This document shows positions 1 through 6,421 of a DNA stretch of 48,493 nt, in pieces. Location of the stretch: contig CAMKFB010000011.1 of NCBI GenBank assembly GCA_946411735.1, positions 1 through 48,493 of the forward strand. Direction: 5' to 3'. The DNA is from an uncultured Selenomonadales bacterium (lineage in GTDB: Bacteria > Bacillota > Negativicutes > Selenomonadales > Selenomonadaceae). The position numbers and the translations under genes were made by a program. The stretch's first letter is position 1, and every line of letters begins with the position of its first letter. The notes under the pieces were generated by a model. It had not been told where the DNA came from. It worked only from the letters and a program-made list of their open reading frames with translations, and did not search any database.

Positions 1-54
1 AAGCTCCCGGGGGCTTTTTTTACATCATGACCTTCAGTGTAGTGTTCAAACTAC
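1..54 (-). ncRNA. Predicted antisense RNA of an upstream cassette (partial)
   Basis: An opposing promoter at 61-90 (-10 complement at 61-66, -35 complement at 85-90, 18-base spacer) would start an RNA near 54 running left off the window. Positions 1-22 look like the 3' half of a cassette terminator (CTCCCGGGGGC followed by T residues). The stretch 23-45 contains ATGACCTTC, in the place where other cassettes carry the copy of their own start region. So one more cassette should lie just outside the left edge. Confidence 0.55.
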
Positions 55-99
55 GTTGGCATGCTACCACATGCGTCGCGCCGTTGTCAACCGTCAACC

Positions 100-128
100 T
101 TGCCACGTCCGACCAACCGTTGTATAAT
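100..128 (+). promoter_or_regulatory. Promoter of peptide cassette 1
   Basis: TTGCCA at 100-105, 17-base spacer, TATAAT at 123-128. The back-to-back opposing promoter has its -35 only about 10 bp away at 85-90. The leader (about 135-160) contains CACCTTTC, which can pair with GAAGGGAGGTG around the ribosome site and hide it. Confidence 0.85.
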
Positions 129-172
129 GCCGTTGCACCTTTCGGTGACTTCATCGGAAGGGAGGTGAGCGT

Positions 173-266
173 ATGGTCACCGGACGATTCATAGAGGCGG
201 TCGGCGCAAGCGTTGTAGGATATCTGCAAAGCGCTCGATTACGTCGCGACGCTGCTCTTCGGATAG
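173..266 (+). pseudogene. Cassette 1 peptide gene with 5-bp deletion frameshift
   Basis: The ATG at 173 follows GGGAGGTGA. Residues 1-17 read MVTGRFIEAVGASVVGY, like the other copies. Then about five bases present in cassettes 2 and 3 (the CTACG-like segment after the GGATA/GGCTA codons) are missing. Restoring them would give YVCKALDYVATLLFG and the stop at 264-266, a 32-residue peptide. As it stands, the frame runs through the terminator to 466 and loses the conserved second half. The promoter, ribosome site, terminator and antisense module are all intact. This may be a dead toxin with a live antitoxin, or a sequencing or assembly error. Confidence 0.7.
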
Positions 267-288
267 CAGCAAAACCGTACGACATGTT

Positions 289-329
289 GAAACCCTCGAG
301 AGCTTCGGACTCCCGAGGGTTCTTTTTTT
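289..329 (+). terminator. Terminator of cassette 1
   Basis: AACCCTCG pairs with CGAGGGTT, extended by GAG/CTC, with loop CTTCGGA and then a T run at 323-329. The same stem is kept in all cassettes while the loop differs. Confidence 0.85.
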
Positions 330-367
330 GTGAGCCGTATGAACACCAGACGTTGCATTCTTCATGC
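289..367 (-). ncRNA. Predicted antisense antitoxin RNA of cassette 1
   Basis: A minus-strand promoter (-35 complement at 398-403, 18-base spacer, -10 complement at 374-379) predicts a start near 367. The RNA would cross 330-358, a degenerate copy of the cassette 1 start region at 165-192, and then the terminator hairpin, where weak minus-strand T residues may end it at about 75-80 nt. It could therefore pair with the toxin mRNA at both the start region and the terminator loop. No expression data are available. Confidence 0.55.
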
Positions 368-412
368 ACTTGCATGCTACCACACCGTACGCGCCGTTGT
401 CAACCGTCAACC

Positions 413-441
413 TTACCTCGTCCGAGCAATCGTTGTATAAT
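413..441 (+). promoter_or_regulatory. Promoter of peptide cassette 2
   Basis: TTACCT at 413-418, 17-base spacer, TATAAT at 436-441. The leader differs from cassettes 1, 3 and 4, but keeps CCTTC, complementary to the GAAGG preceding the ribosome site. Confidence 0.85.
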
Positions 442-489
442 GCGGTCGCCGCCTTCTGTGGTGTAAACCAACGAAGGGAGGTGAATCTT

Positions 490-588
490 ATGCGGCTAGT
501 CCGTTTCATAGAGGCGGTCGGTGCAAGCGTAGCAGGCTACTACGTCTGCAAGGCTATCGATTTCGTCGTGACGTTGCTTTCTAGATGA
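490..588 (+). CDS. Cassette 2 small hydrophobic peptide, toxin-like (32 aa)
   Basis: The start is the ATG at 490 after GGGAGGTGA at 476-484, not the farther upstream in-frame ATG at 364, which precedes the promoter. The peptide begins MRLVRFIEAVGASVAGYYVC. A short charged start (RLVRF) is followed by the shared core (FIEAVGASVAGYYVCKA) and a hydrophobic tail (FVVTLLSR), long enough for one membrane span. Size, hydrophobicity, private terminator and opposing RNA fit a type I toxin of the Fst or holin-like kind. The residue pattern GASVxGYYVC loosely resembles the APxxVG region of Fst, but I cannot establish homology. It could also be a harmless small membrane peptide. Confidence 0.7.
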   Translation: MRLVRFIEAVGASVAGYYVCKAIDFVVTLLSR

Positions 589-611
589 GCAACAACATAG
601 TCAGACACGAA

Positions 612-653
612 TAAACCCCCGAGAGTTACCCGCTCCCGAGGGTTCCTTTTTTT
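612..653 (+). terminator. Terminator of cassette 2
   Basis: AACCCCCGAGAG/CTCCCGAGGGTT stem, loop TTACCCG, and a T run at 647-653. It runs straight into the copy of the start region at 654-673. Confidence 0.85.
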
Positions 654-691
654 ATCTTATGCGGTTCGTCCGTGTAGACTCACTAATCCAC
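612..691 (-). ncRNA. Predicted antisense antitoxin RNA of cassette 2
   Basis: The minus-strand promoter has its -35 complement at 722-727, an 18-base spacer, and a -10 complement at 698-703 (TAAAAT). The predicted RNA covers 654-673, which matches 485-504 at 18 of 20 positions including the ATG, and then the shared terminator hairpin. Confidence 0.6.
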
Positions 692-741
692 AGTTGCATT
701 TTACCACATGCGTTGCGCCGCTGTCAACCGTCAAGCGCCGC

Positions 742-770
742 TTGCCTTGTTCAAGTAAGCGTTGTATAAT
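742..770 (+). promoter_or_regulatory. Promoter of peptide cassette 3
   Basis: TTGCCT at 742-747, 17-base spacer, TATAAT at 765-770. In the leader, CACCTTTCCG can pair with CGGAA...AGGTG over the ribosome site with three bulged G residues. Confidence 0.85.
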
Positions 771-816
771 GTGCTTGCACCTTTCCGGTGACGTCATCGG
801 AAGGGAGGTGAGTTTT

Positions 817-912
817 ATGTCTCTCAAGAAATTCTTAGAGGCGGTCGGCGCGAGCGTGGTCGGATACTACGTTTGCAAGGCAGTCGATTACGTCATGACG
901 CTGTTCTTCTGA
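817..912 (+). CDS. Cassette 3 small hydrophobic peptide, toxin-like (31 aa)
   Basis: The ATG at 817 follows GGGAGGTGAG. The peptide begins MSLKKFLEAVGASVVGYYVC and ends KAVDYVMTLFF. Its core is the one shared by cassettes 2 and 4: a lysine-bearing start, EAVGASVVG, YYVCK, then a hydrophobic C-terminus ending in FF. One membrane helix is plausible. The gene has its own promoter, terminator and opposing RNA promoter. The role as a membrane-active type I toxin is inferred from organisation only. Confidence 0.7.
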   Translation: MSLKKFLEAVGASVVGYYVCKAVDYVMTLFF

Positions 913-934
913 GACAGCAACAATATCCGGAATG

Positions 935-975
935 ACTAACCCCCGGGAGTTTGCAGCCCCCGAGGGTTTTTTGTC
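935..975 (+). terminator. Terminator of cassette 3
   Basis: The stem is formed by ACCCCCGGGAG and CCCCCGAGGGT, with a loop around TTTGCAG and six T residues at 967-972. Confidence 0.8.
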
Positions 976-1010
976 GCTTTATGTCTCTCAAGAATAGTGT
1001 TCCAAAACAC
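935..1010 (-). ncRNA. Predicted antisense antitoxin RNA of cassette 3
   Basis: The minus-strand promoter has its -35 complement at 1041-1046, an 18-base spacer, and a -10 complement at 1017-1022. The RNA would include the complement of 978-994, which is identical over 17 bases to 814-830, the ATG region of this cassette's peptide gene. Confidence 0.6.
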
Positions 1011-1060
1011 AACTGCATGCTACCACATCGCCCGCGCCGTTGTCAACTGTCAAGCGCCGC

Positions 1061-1089
1061 TTGCCTCATGTGCTCAACCGTTGTATAAT
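1061..1089 (+). promoter_or_regulatory. Promoter of peptide cassette 4
   Basis: TTGCCT at 1061-1066, 17-base spacer, TATAAT at 1084-1089. The leader is nearly the same as in cassette 1, with CACCTTTC facing GAAGGGAGGTG. Confidence 0.85.
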
Positions 1090-1134
1090 GCGCTTGCACC
1101 TTTCGGTGACATCATCGGAAGGGAGGTGAAGTCG

Positions 1135-1239
1135 ATGGAGGTTCTCGACTTTTTAAAGGCGGTCGGCGCAAGCGTGGTCGGTAACTGCGTTTATAAAATC
1201 GCCGCGTACGTCGTGAAGCTGATCAGGGATCGGCTCTAA
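1135..1239 (+). CDS. Cassette 4 small hydrophobic peptide, toxin-like (34 aa)
   Basis: The ATG at 1135 follows GGGAGGTGAAG. The peptide starts MEVLDFLKAVGASVVGNCVY and ends in a basic tail (KLIRDRL). It is the most diverged copy: YYVCKA has become NCVYKI and the tail is longer and charged. The AVGASVVG core is unchanged. Same cassette organisation as its neighbours; the toxin role is inferred. Confidence 0.7.
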   Translation: MEVLDFLKAVGASVVGNCVYKIAAYVVKLIRDRL

Positions 1240-1267
1240 GCCTCGAAAGCGACTTACCGAAAAGTGT

Positions 1268-1308
1268 TAAACCCCCGAGAGTGGCAACTCCCGAGGGTTC
1301 TTTTTTTG
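1268..1308 (+). terminator. Terminator of cassette 4
   Basis: AAACCCCCGAGAG/CTCCCGAGGGTT stem, loop TGGCAA, and seven T residues near 1302-1308. Beyond it lies a degenerate copy of this cassette's start region (about 1309-1336), then the last opposing promoter. Confidence 0.85.
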
Positions 1309-1348
1309 GTGAAGCCCAATGGAAATCCTCGACTTTGATTTTCATTAG
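1268..1348 (-). ncRNA. Predicted antisense antitoxin RNA of cassette 4
   Basis: The minus-strand promoter has its -35 complement at 1379-1384, an 18-base spacer, and a -10 complement at 1355-1360 (TATCAT). No peptide cassette follows to the right, yet this opposing promoter is kept. That argues it belongs functionally to cassette 4 and is not merely half of a divergent promoter pair. It overlaps the stop codon of the restriction-modification gene at 1381-1383. Confidence 0.6.
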
Positions 1349-1380
1349 AAATGAATGATAGCACACCCGCCGCGCCGCTG

Positions 1381-4300
1381 TCAACCGTCAAGACCGTCAA
1401 ACTCGATCGAAGGCAGCCCGTCCACAATCTCCACCGTCCGAACGCTAACCGTCAGCACGCTCAGGATCAGCCGCAGGATGTATTTCGGATCGCCATGCTC
1501 GGCGCACCAATCGTTGGGATCGTTCGTCAAGCCGCTCGCCTTATCCGTCTTCACTTGGTACCGATCGATCACCCACTCCAGCGGCGACCGTCCGTTCACC
1601 ACATACTCATAGCTCCGCAACGGAATCCCCTTGAGCACTATCGAGCCGTTGTAGCGCAGCGTCGTTCGATCCTTCGACAGTTTCATTCGCGTCACGCGAT
1701 AATCGCCCGACTCAGCGCCCTCGACCACCACGCACGGCGGCGCAGGTTGCGTCTCGTAATTCAGATGCAGCTCCGCCAACTCGCGCCCCGCTTTCGACAG
1801 TGACCAAAAATCCGACGCCCGCGGCACCAAGAATAATTTCGGCAGCGATTTGCGCAGCTCGTTTGCGAAGCGCTCCCGATACGACGGCAGGTGCAGGAAG
1901 CCGTAGACGTAGTAGAAGATGTCTTCTTTGGAGACCGACGAACCGTAGAGGCGGCGCGCTCGAGACAGGATGTAGTCGGTGATGCCGTCGTGGACGAGGA
2001 GATTGTCGTCGAGCAAACTCTGCTGAGCGGGAGCCGAGTACCAATGCAGCGGGAAGCACTGCACCGTAAACAAAAATTGTACTTCGGTGATTCGATCAAC
2101 CATCAGCACAGAAAATTTTCGTCGCTCGCCGATACCGGGCAGACAGATCATCCGATTGTCTTCGCACCCCTTTGGAAATATTTTCGGCATCTGACTTGGA
2201 TAGTTTATAAAGTTTTCGTGGCTATATAGAAATTGGCGGCAGAACGGACGGTAAATACTCTCAACGATCCGATCGCCCTCAAAAATAATTTTTGTGCCGT
2301 GCTCAAATTTTTGTTTCGTCGCTCGCGTCCAGCTGATTTTCGTGGAGTCGTAGATCGGTTCGGCGCCGAGACATTGATTGTAAAAGTTGATCGTCCGATT
2401 CATATTCCGCTCGACCGCATCTCGAGAAAAATTATAGCACCAGGCATCACGACCGGTCTCAAGACCTTTAGAGTATGTGGTGAAGAAGCTCCGCGCGGAG
2501 TCGTCAAATTTTTTGGAGGGCTCGATCGAAAGAAAAGCGTCAAAGAGATCGCCGCGCTGATTGATCCAATCATGCTTCTCATTGGGCTCGATCACGCGCG
2601 CCTCCGACATAAAACTTTCGCTCCGACAATTATCCAGCGCCACAATCCGCCCAAGTTTCTCCTGTCGATTGAGATAATCGCCGACGTCCACATAGCGGAT
2701 CGTCGCCCGCCCCTCGACCGCAGGATTCTTGACAAGGATCGTGATCGTCACCGGCGTCCGAGTCCCTTCGCCGAAAACATTGCCCGACTCCTTTCTACGA
2801 AGTTCGCCTTGCGTTCGAGCGTTGCCGCGCAAATTGAAAACGTAGATCGAAGAAAACTCGTCGGCAAAACACTTGCGCATGCCGTCCATAGCCGCGGTGT
2901 CAAGCCAGCCGCCGTTGGTGACGAAGCCGATCACGCCGCCGCTCTTGTCAATCCGATCCGAAGCCCAACGAAACGCCTTGATATAGCTGTCGTAGAGAGA
3001 ATTTTTGTTGATGGCTTTTGTGTGTTTGACATAGGTGTCGGTGATGCGCTGCTCGAGGGCGGGATATTTTTGGTTTTGAGCGTTGTCGTTGGCGCTCTTT
3101 TGCCCGACCGAATAGGGCGGATTGCCCACAATCACTTGAATTTCGGCGCGGTTCTGCTCGGCAATCTGCATGGAATTCTCCATCATAAAGTTGAAGAGAT
3201 TGCCGATGGCGGCGTCGCGCTTGAGCGCAAAGGTGTCGGTGAGACAAATGCCGTCGAAGGGCAGATAACGGTCGCCGGCGGCGCGGGCGTGGAAGGCGTT
3301 TTCGATGTTGATGGCGGCAATGTAATAGGCAAGCAGGACAATCTCGTTGGCGTGAATCTCCGAAGAATATTTGCGCGTGAGATTGGCGTCGTCGATGAGC
3401 CCGAGCTCGATAAGGCGAGTGATGAAAGTGCCGGTGCCGGTGAAGGGGTCGAGGATGTGAACGCCGGTGTCGGAGAGGGAGCGATTGAACTCGGCGCGCA
3501 GGACGGCATCGACGGATTTGAGAATGAAGTCGACGACCTCGACGGGGGTGTAAACGATGCCGAGCTTCTCGACGGTTTTGTGGAGCGCAACCTTGAAAAA
3601 TTTGTCGTAGAGCTCGATGATGACCTTCTGCCGATCGCGCGGGTCGGCGATATACGAACAGCGCTCGCGCACGCCGTCGTAAATTTTTTGGAGCTTGTCA
3701 TTTTCCTTATCGGCGGCGCGGTCGTCGAGGAGGCGCAAGATATTTTGCATGGAACGCGAAACGGCGTTGCGCTCCATAAAATTATAGTTCTCGAAAAGAG
3801 CCTCAAAAACGGGGCGGGTGATGAGATGCTGGGCGAGCATATCAACGGCGTCGTCGACGGTGACGGCGGGGTTAATGTTGTGGCGGAGCCCGTCGAGGAA
3901 TTGGTCGAAGGCGGTCTTGTGTTTGCCCTCGACGGCGATAAGTTGAAGGATGCGCGCCTTGTGGCGCTCGGCAATGACGGCGACATCGCGCCCCCAAGTG
4001 GCCCAATATTGGCGGTCGCCGACCTTCTCGACGATGCGGGCGACGATGGCGTGTTTGAAATCGCCGAAGTCGAGCGTCATTTGATATTCGGGCGTGGTGT
4101 CGATGATGAGCTTGCGATTTTGCCCGACGGCGTTGGCATTGTTGTTGAGGGTGAGCTTGTTGACTTCGATGTAAAACTTGTCGTCGTGAGCGCGGAGGGC
4201 GTTGAGCACCTGCCAAACGGTGTCGAAATCCTTGTTGTGATTGAGCTCGTCAACGGGATCGGCGCCGCGGGGTATGACGATGGGGAGGATGACGTAGCCG

Positions 4301-5982
4301 TAAGTTTTGCCCTCGGCCTTGCGCATGACGCGCCCGACGGCCTGAATGATATCGACCTGGGACTTGCGCGGGCTCAAAAAGAGTACGGCGTCGAGAGCGG
4401 GGACATCGATGCCCTCGGAGAGGCAACGGGCGTTGGTAAGGATGCGGCAGCGGTTTTCGACGACGGATTTGAGCGCGGCGAGTTTTTCCTTGCGACGGTC
4501 GGAGCGCATGGAGCCGTCGACGTGATCGGCGGAGACGAACTCGGGCTCGACGGAGTTGAATATGGCGGCGATATTTTTCGAGAGCTTAATCGAGGAGCAA
4601 TAGGCGACGGCGGATCGCATGGGGTTGGGGTCGTCGCGGAGGATGTATTCGGATTCGGGCGAAAGGTGTTTGTGCAGGGCGTTGACGGCGCCGAAAATCT
4701 TGGCGGCGTCGCCGGTGTTGAAATTTTCGAGAAGGCGGGCGGGCACGTCCTGTTCGCGGACGGTAAAGACGAGGACGCGGTAATCGGTGAGGAGTTTTTG
4801 ATCGAGGGCGTCGCTGAATTTGAGCACATAAAACTCGGGACCGAAAACGGCTTCGTCGTCCATCGACCAGAGGGTGAGGTCTTTATCGGCGGCGGATTTT
4901 TTGGCGGCGACGGTGAAGAGTTTAGGAGTGGCGGTCATATAGAGGCGGCGTTTTGCGCGGACGAAGTTATTATCGTGTACGCTTTTGAAGAGCGGGGCGT
5001 CGGCGCCGAGCTCTGCGAAGCCTGCGGTACGATGAGCCTCGTCGCAAATTATGAGATCGAAGTCGAGGTTGGCGTCGGAAACCTTGTCGAGTGATTGATA
5101 GGTCGAGAAGATCACGTTGAAGGCGTCGGCGCGGAGGCGGCGCTTGATCTCTTCGTGGTTGGTGGTCGATGGCAGGACGGGTCGGTCGATGGGGACGTCG
5201 TCGGATTTGGCGGCGGTCTCGTCGGAGCAAACGCAAACGGCGTTGATATCGACGGCGGCTTGAGCGGTCCACTCGATCAGTGTTTGATTGAGCAGAGAGA
5301 TCGAGGGCGTCAAGTAGAGAACGGTTCCGCGCGGAGCGACGAGGCGTTCGGCGATTTTGAGGGAGGTAAAAGTTTTGCCGGTGCCGCAAGCCATGATCAG
5401 CTTGCCGCGGTCGTGATGTTTATAGTGTTTGACGGCGGCATTGACGGCGGCTTGTTGGTGATTGCGGAGATTATTTTTGAGGCGAGCGGCGTTGCCGACG
5501 ATGCCCTGTTCGAGTTTAGCCCAATCGACGGGAGCGTCCTCGAGTTCGTGGGGACCGAGGCGGCTGAGGGGCGGCGTCTGATTTTCGCTCTGGGTCCAAG
5601 CGTTGTCGTTCCAGAGGTCGGTGGTAGCGATCCAGAGGCGTTGAGAGAAATTTTTTTGCCGGTTGTCGACGTTGAAGGATCGGCTCGAGGCGCCGAGGAA
5701 GGAATCGACGGCGGGCTTATCGATGCGGATGTCGGGCTGATAAAATTTGCATTGTACTGCCCAAAACTCGCCGTGACGGTCGAGCGCAACGATATCGATG
5801 CCGAGGTCGATCGACTCACGATAGGGGAATTCGCTCCAGAGCCAGACGTCGGCGAAGCGGTAGGTCGGCGAGGTCAGCAGGAAATTTTTGATAAGGCGCT
5901 CGAAAGAATTGCCGAGCTCGACGGTGGAGTCGGCTTGCGCGCGTATCTTTTCGATAATCTGATTGTAGTTAGACACAGTCAT
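1381..5982 (-). CDS. Single-chain Type ISP-like restriction-modification enzyme
   Basis: A protein of about 1533 residues combining nuclease, translocase, methyltransferase and target recognition, like LlaGI/LlaBIII-type enzymes. The N-terminal Mrr-like nuclease core shows GID near residue 64 and QCK near 78-80. The helicase shows a Walker A (ACGTGKT, about 199-205), DEAH (about 315-318) and QAVGRVMRK (about 547). The adenine methyltransferase shows DPFTGTGTF (about 843-853) and NPPY (about 955). The remaining roughly 500 residues should hold the specificity domain. Length is normal for the family and there is no frameshift. The ATG at 5982 is chosen over the adjacent GTG at 5985. The promoter leaves almost no leader. 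The gene abuts the toxin-antitoxin-like array, suggesting a small defence or stability locus. Confidence 0.9.
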   Translation of the reverse strand: MTVSNYNQIIEKIRAQADSTVELGNSFERLIKNFLLTSPTYRFADVWLWSEFPYRESIDLGIDIVALDRHGEFWAVQCKFYQPDIRIDKPAVDSFLGASSRSFNVDNRQKNFSQRLWIATTDLWNDNAWTQSENQTPPLSRLGPHELEDAPVDWAKLEQGIVGNAARLKNNLRNHQQAAVNAAVKHYKHHDRGKLIMACGTGKTFTSLKIAERLVAPRGTVLYLTPSISLLNQTLIEWTAQAAVDINAVCVCSDETAAKSDDVPIDRPVLPSTTNHEEIKRRLRADAFNVIFSTYQSLDKVSDANLDFDLIICDEAHRTAGFAELGADAPLFKSVHDNNFVRAKRRLYMTATPKLFTVAAKKSAADKDLTLWSMDDEAVFGPEFYVLKFSDALDQKLLTDYRVLVFTVREQDVPARLLENFNTGDAAKIFGAVNALHKHLSPESEYILRDDPNPMRSAVAYCSSIKLSKNIAAIFNSVEPEFVSADHVDGSMRSDRRKEKLAALKSVVENRCRILTNARCLSEGIDVPALDAVLFLSPRKSQVDIIQAVGRVMRKAEGKTYGYVILPIVIPRGADPVDELNHNKDFDTVWQVLNALRAHDDKFYIEVNKLTLNNNANAVGQNRKLIIDTTPEYQMTLDFGDFKHAIVARIVEKVGDRQYWATWGRDVAVIAERHKARILQLIAVEGKHKTAFDQFLDGLRHNINPAVTVDDAVDMLAQHLITRPVFEALFENYNFMERNAVSRSMQNILRLLDDRAADKENDKLQKIYDGVRERCSYIADPRDRQKVIIELYDKFFKVALHKTVEKLGIVYTPVEVVDFILKSVDAVLRAEFNRSLSDTGVHILDPFTGTGTFITRLIELGLIDDANLTRKYSSEIHANEIVLLAYYIAAINIENAFHARAAGDRYLPFDGICLTDTFALKRDAAIGNLFNFMMENSMQIAEQNRAEIQVIVGNPPYSVGQKSANDNAQNQKYPALEQRITDTYVKHTKAINKNSLYDSYIKAFRWASDRIDKSGGVIGFVTNGGWLDTAAMDGMRKCFADEFSSIYVFNLRGNARTQGELRRKESGNVFGEGTRTPVTITILVKNPAVEGRATIRYVDVGDYLNRQEKLGRIVALDNCRSESFMSEARVIEPNEKHDWINQRGDLFDAFLSIEPSKKFDDSARSFFTTYSKGLETGRDAWCYNFSRDAVERNMNRTINFYNQCLGAEPIYDSTKISWTRATKQKFEHGTKIIFEGDRIVESIYRPFCRQFLYSHENFINYPSQMPKIFPKGCEDNRMICLPGIGERRKFSVLMVDRITEVQFLFTVQCFPLHWYSAPAQQSLLDDNLLVHDGITDYILSRARRLYGSSVSKEDIFYYVYGFLHLPSYRERFANELRKSLPKLFLVPRASDFWSLSKAGRELAELHLNYETQPAPPCVVVEGAESGDYRVTRMKLSKDRTTLRYNGSIVLKGIPLRSYEYVVNGRSPLEWVIDRYQVKTDKASGLTNDPNDWCAEHGDPKYILRLILSVLTVSVRTVEIVDGLPSIEFDGLDG

Positions 5983-5993
5983 CACCCGTCGAC

Positions 5994-6022
5994 ATTATAT
6001 CAACAGGAAAAATTTCCGTCAA
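5994..6022 (-). promoter_or_regulatory. Promoter of the restriction-modification gene
   Basis: On the minus strand, TTGACG (complement of 6017-6022), a 17-base spacer and TATAAT (complement of 5994-5999). The expected start near 5987 is only about five bases before the ATG at 5982, so the message would be leaderless or nearly so. Confidence 0.75.
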
Positions 6023-6056
6023 TGTCGAATATCCCCGTCGAAAGGAGATGATCATC

Positions 6057-6365
6057 ATGGCAGACAACATGGAAAGACGAGTGACGGATCTCGAAAAGAA
6101 GCAGGTCGTGCAGGATGCAAAATTCGAGGCGTTCATGCAAGAGATGCGCGATTTTAAGACGGAGATGCGCGATCGGGACAATCAGCGGGCGCGGGAGATT
6201 TCCGAGCTCCGTCAAGCACAGGCGGCACAGCAGGCGCGGCACGATCAAAACATGGAGCAACTCCGTCAGGATCTCAAGGAGACAAGCAAAGAAGTGCGGA
6301 ATTTGTTCATCGCGTTCGTCGGAATCATTGTGGCGATAATGGTGGGCATGTTCTGGACCCGATAA
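6057..6365 (+). CDS. Small coiled-coil protein with C-terminal membrane anchor
   Basis: 102 residues from the ATG at 6057, nine bases after AAGGAG at 6042-6047; the ATG at 6048 abuts the ribosome site and is unlikely. Residues 1-80 are highly charged with heptad-like spacing (LEKKQVVQDAKFEAFMQEM and onwards), predicting a coiled coil. The last roughly 20 residues (LFIAFVGIIVAIMVGMFWTR) form one membrane span ending inside or at the membrane face. I do not recognise a named family; similar small coiled-coil/TM proteins are common near phage or envelope genes. It lies between the divergent restriction-modification gene and the DUF815 ATPase, each of which has its own promoter, so no functional link is implied. 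Confidence 0.65.
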   Translation: MADNMERRVTDLEKKQVVQDAKFEAFMQEMRDFKTEMRDRDNQRAREISELRQAQAAQQARHDQNMEQLRQDLKETSKEVRNLFIAFVGIIVAIMVGMFWTR

Positions 6366-6372
6366 GAAGTTT

Positions 6373-6401
6373 TTGACAAGCACCGCCGCGTCTGATATAA
6401 A
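6373..6401 (+). promoter_or_regulatory. Promoter of the DUF815 ATPase gene
   Basis: TTGACA at 6373-6378, 17-base spacer, TATAAA at 6396-6401, about 20 bases before the gene. Confidence 0.85.
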
Positions 6402-6421
6402 TTTACACGGAGATGATGTTA

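Larger units (their letters stand above)
1..1386. repeat. Tandem array of type I toxin-antitoxin-like cassettes
   Basis: Four complete cassettes are spaced 313-329 bp apart (forward -10 boxes at 123, 436, 765 and 1084), and the tail of a fifth lies at 1-90. Each has a TTGCCA/TTGCCT/TTACCT-17-TATAAT promoter, a leader able to pair with the ribosome site, a GGGAGGTGA ribosome site, a 31-34 codon ORF, and a GC-rich hairpin with a T run. After the hairpin comes a degenerate copy of that cassette's own start region, then a promoter pointing back (TTGACA-18-TAGCAT, TAAAAT or TATCAT). The arrangement matches the par/Fst type I toxin-antitoxin plan: convergent RNAs sharing a terminator and direct repeats. 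Toxicity and homology to Fst are inferred, not shown. Confidence 0.8.

Noticed and set aside
164..466. A 97-residue protein in cassette 1
   Set aside because: The frame reads through the cassette's own terminator and into the next cassette; the aligned copies show it is a frameshifted short peptide.
1..1386. CRISPR array
   Set aside because: The units are over 300 bp long with coding, promoter and terminator parts. There are no short direct repeats with spacers.
1351..1803. Plus-strand frames over the end of the restriction-modification gene
   Set aside because: Shadows of the minus-strand gene with no ribosome site.
2233..5094. A 953-codon open frame on the plus strand
   Set aside because: It lies opposite the Type ISP-like gene, which has all catalytic motifs. 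The composition of this G+C-rich genome leaves long stop-free antisense frames; the plus-strand protein is low in complexity and shows no motif.
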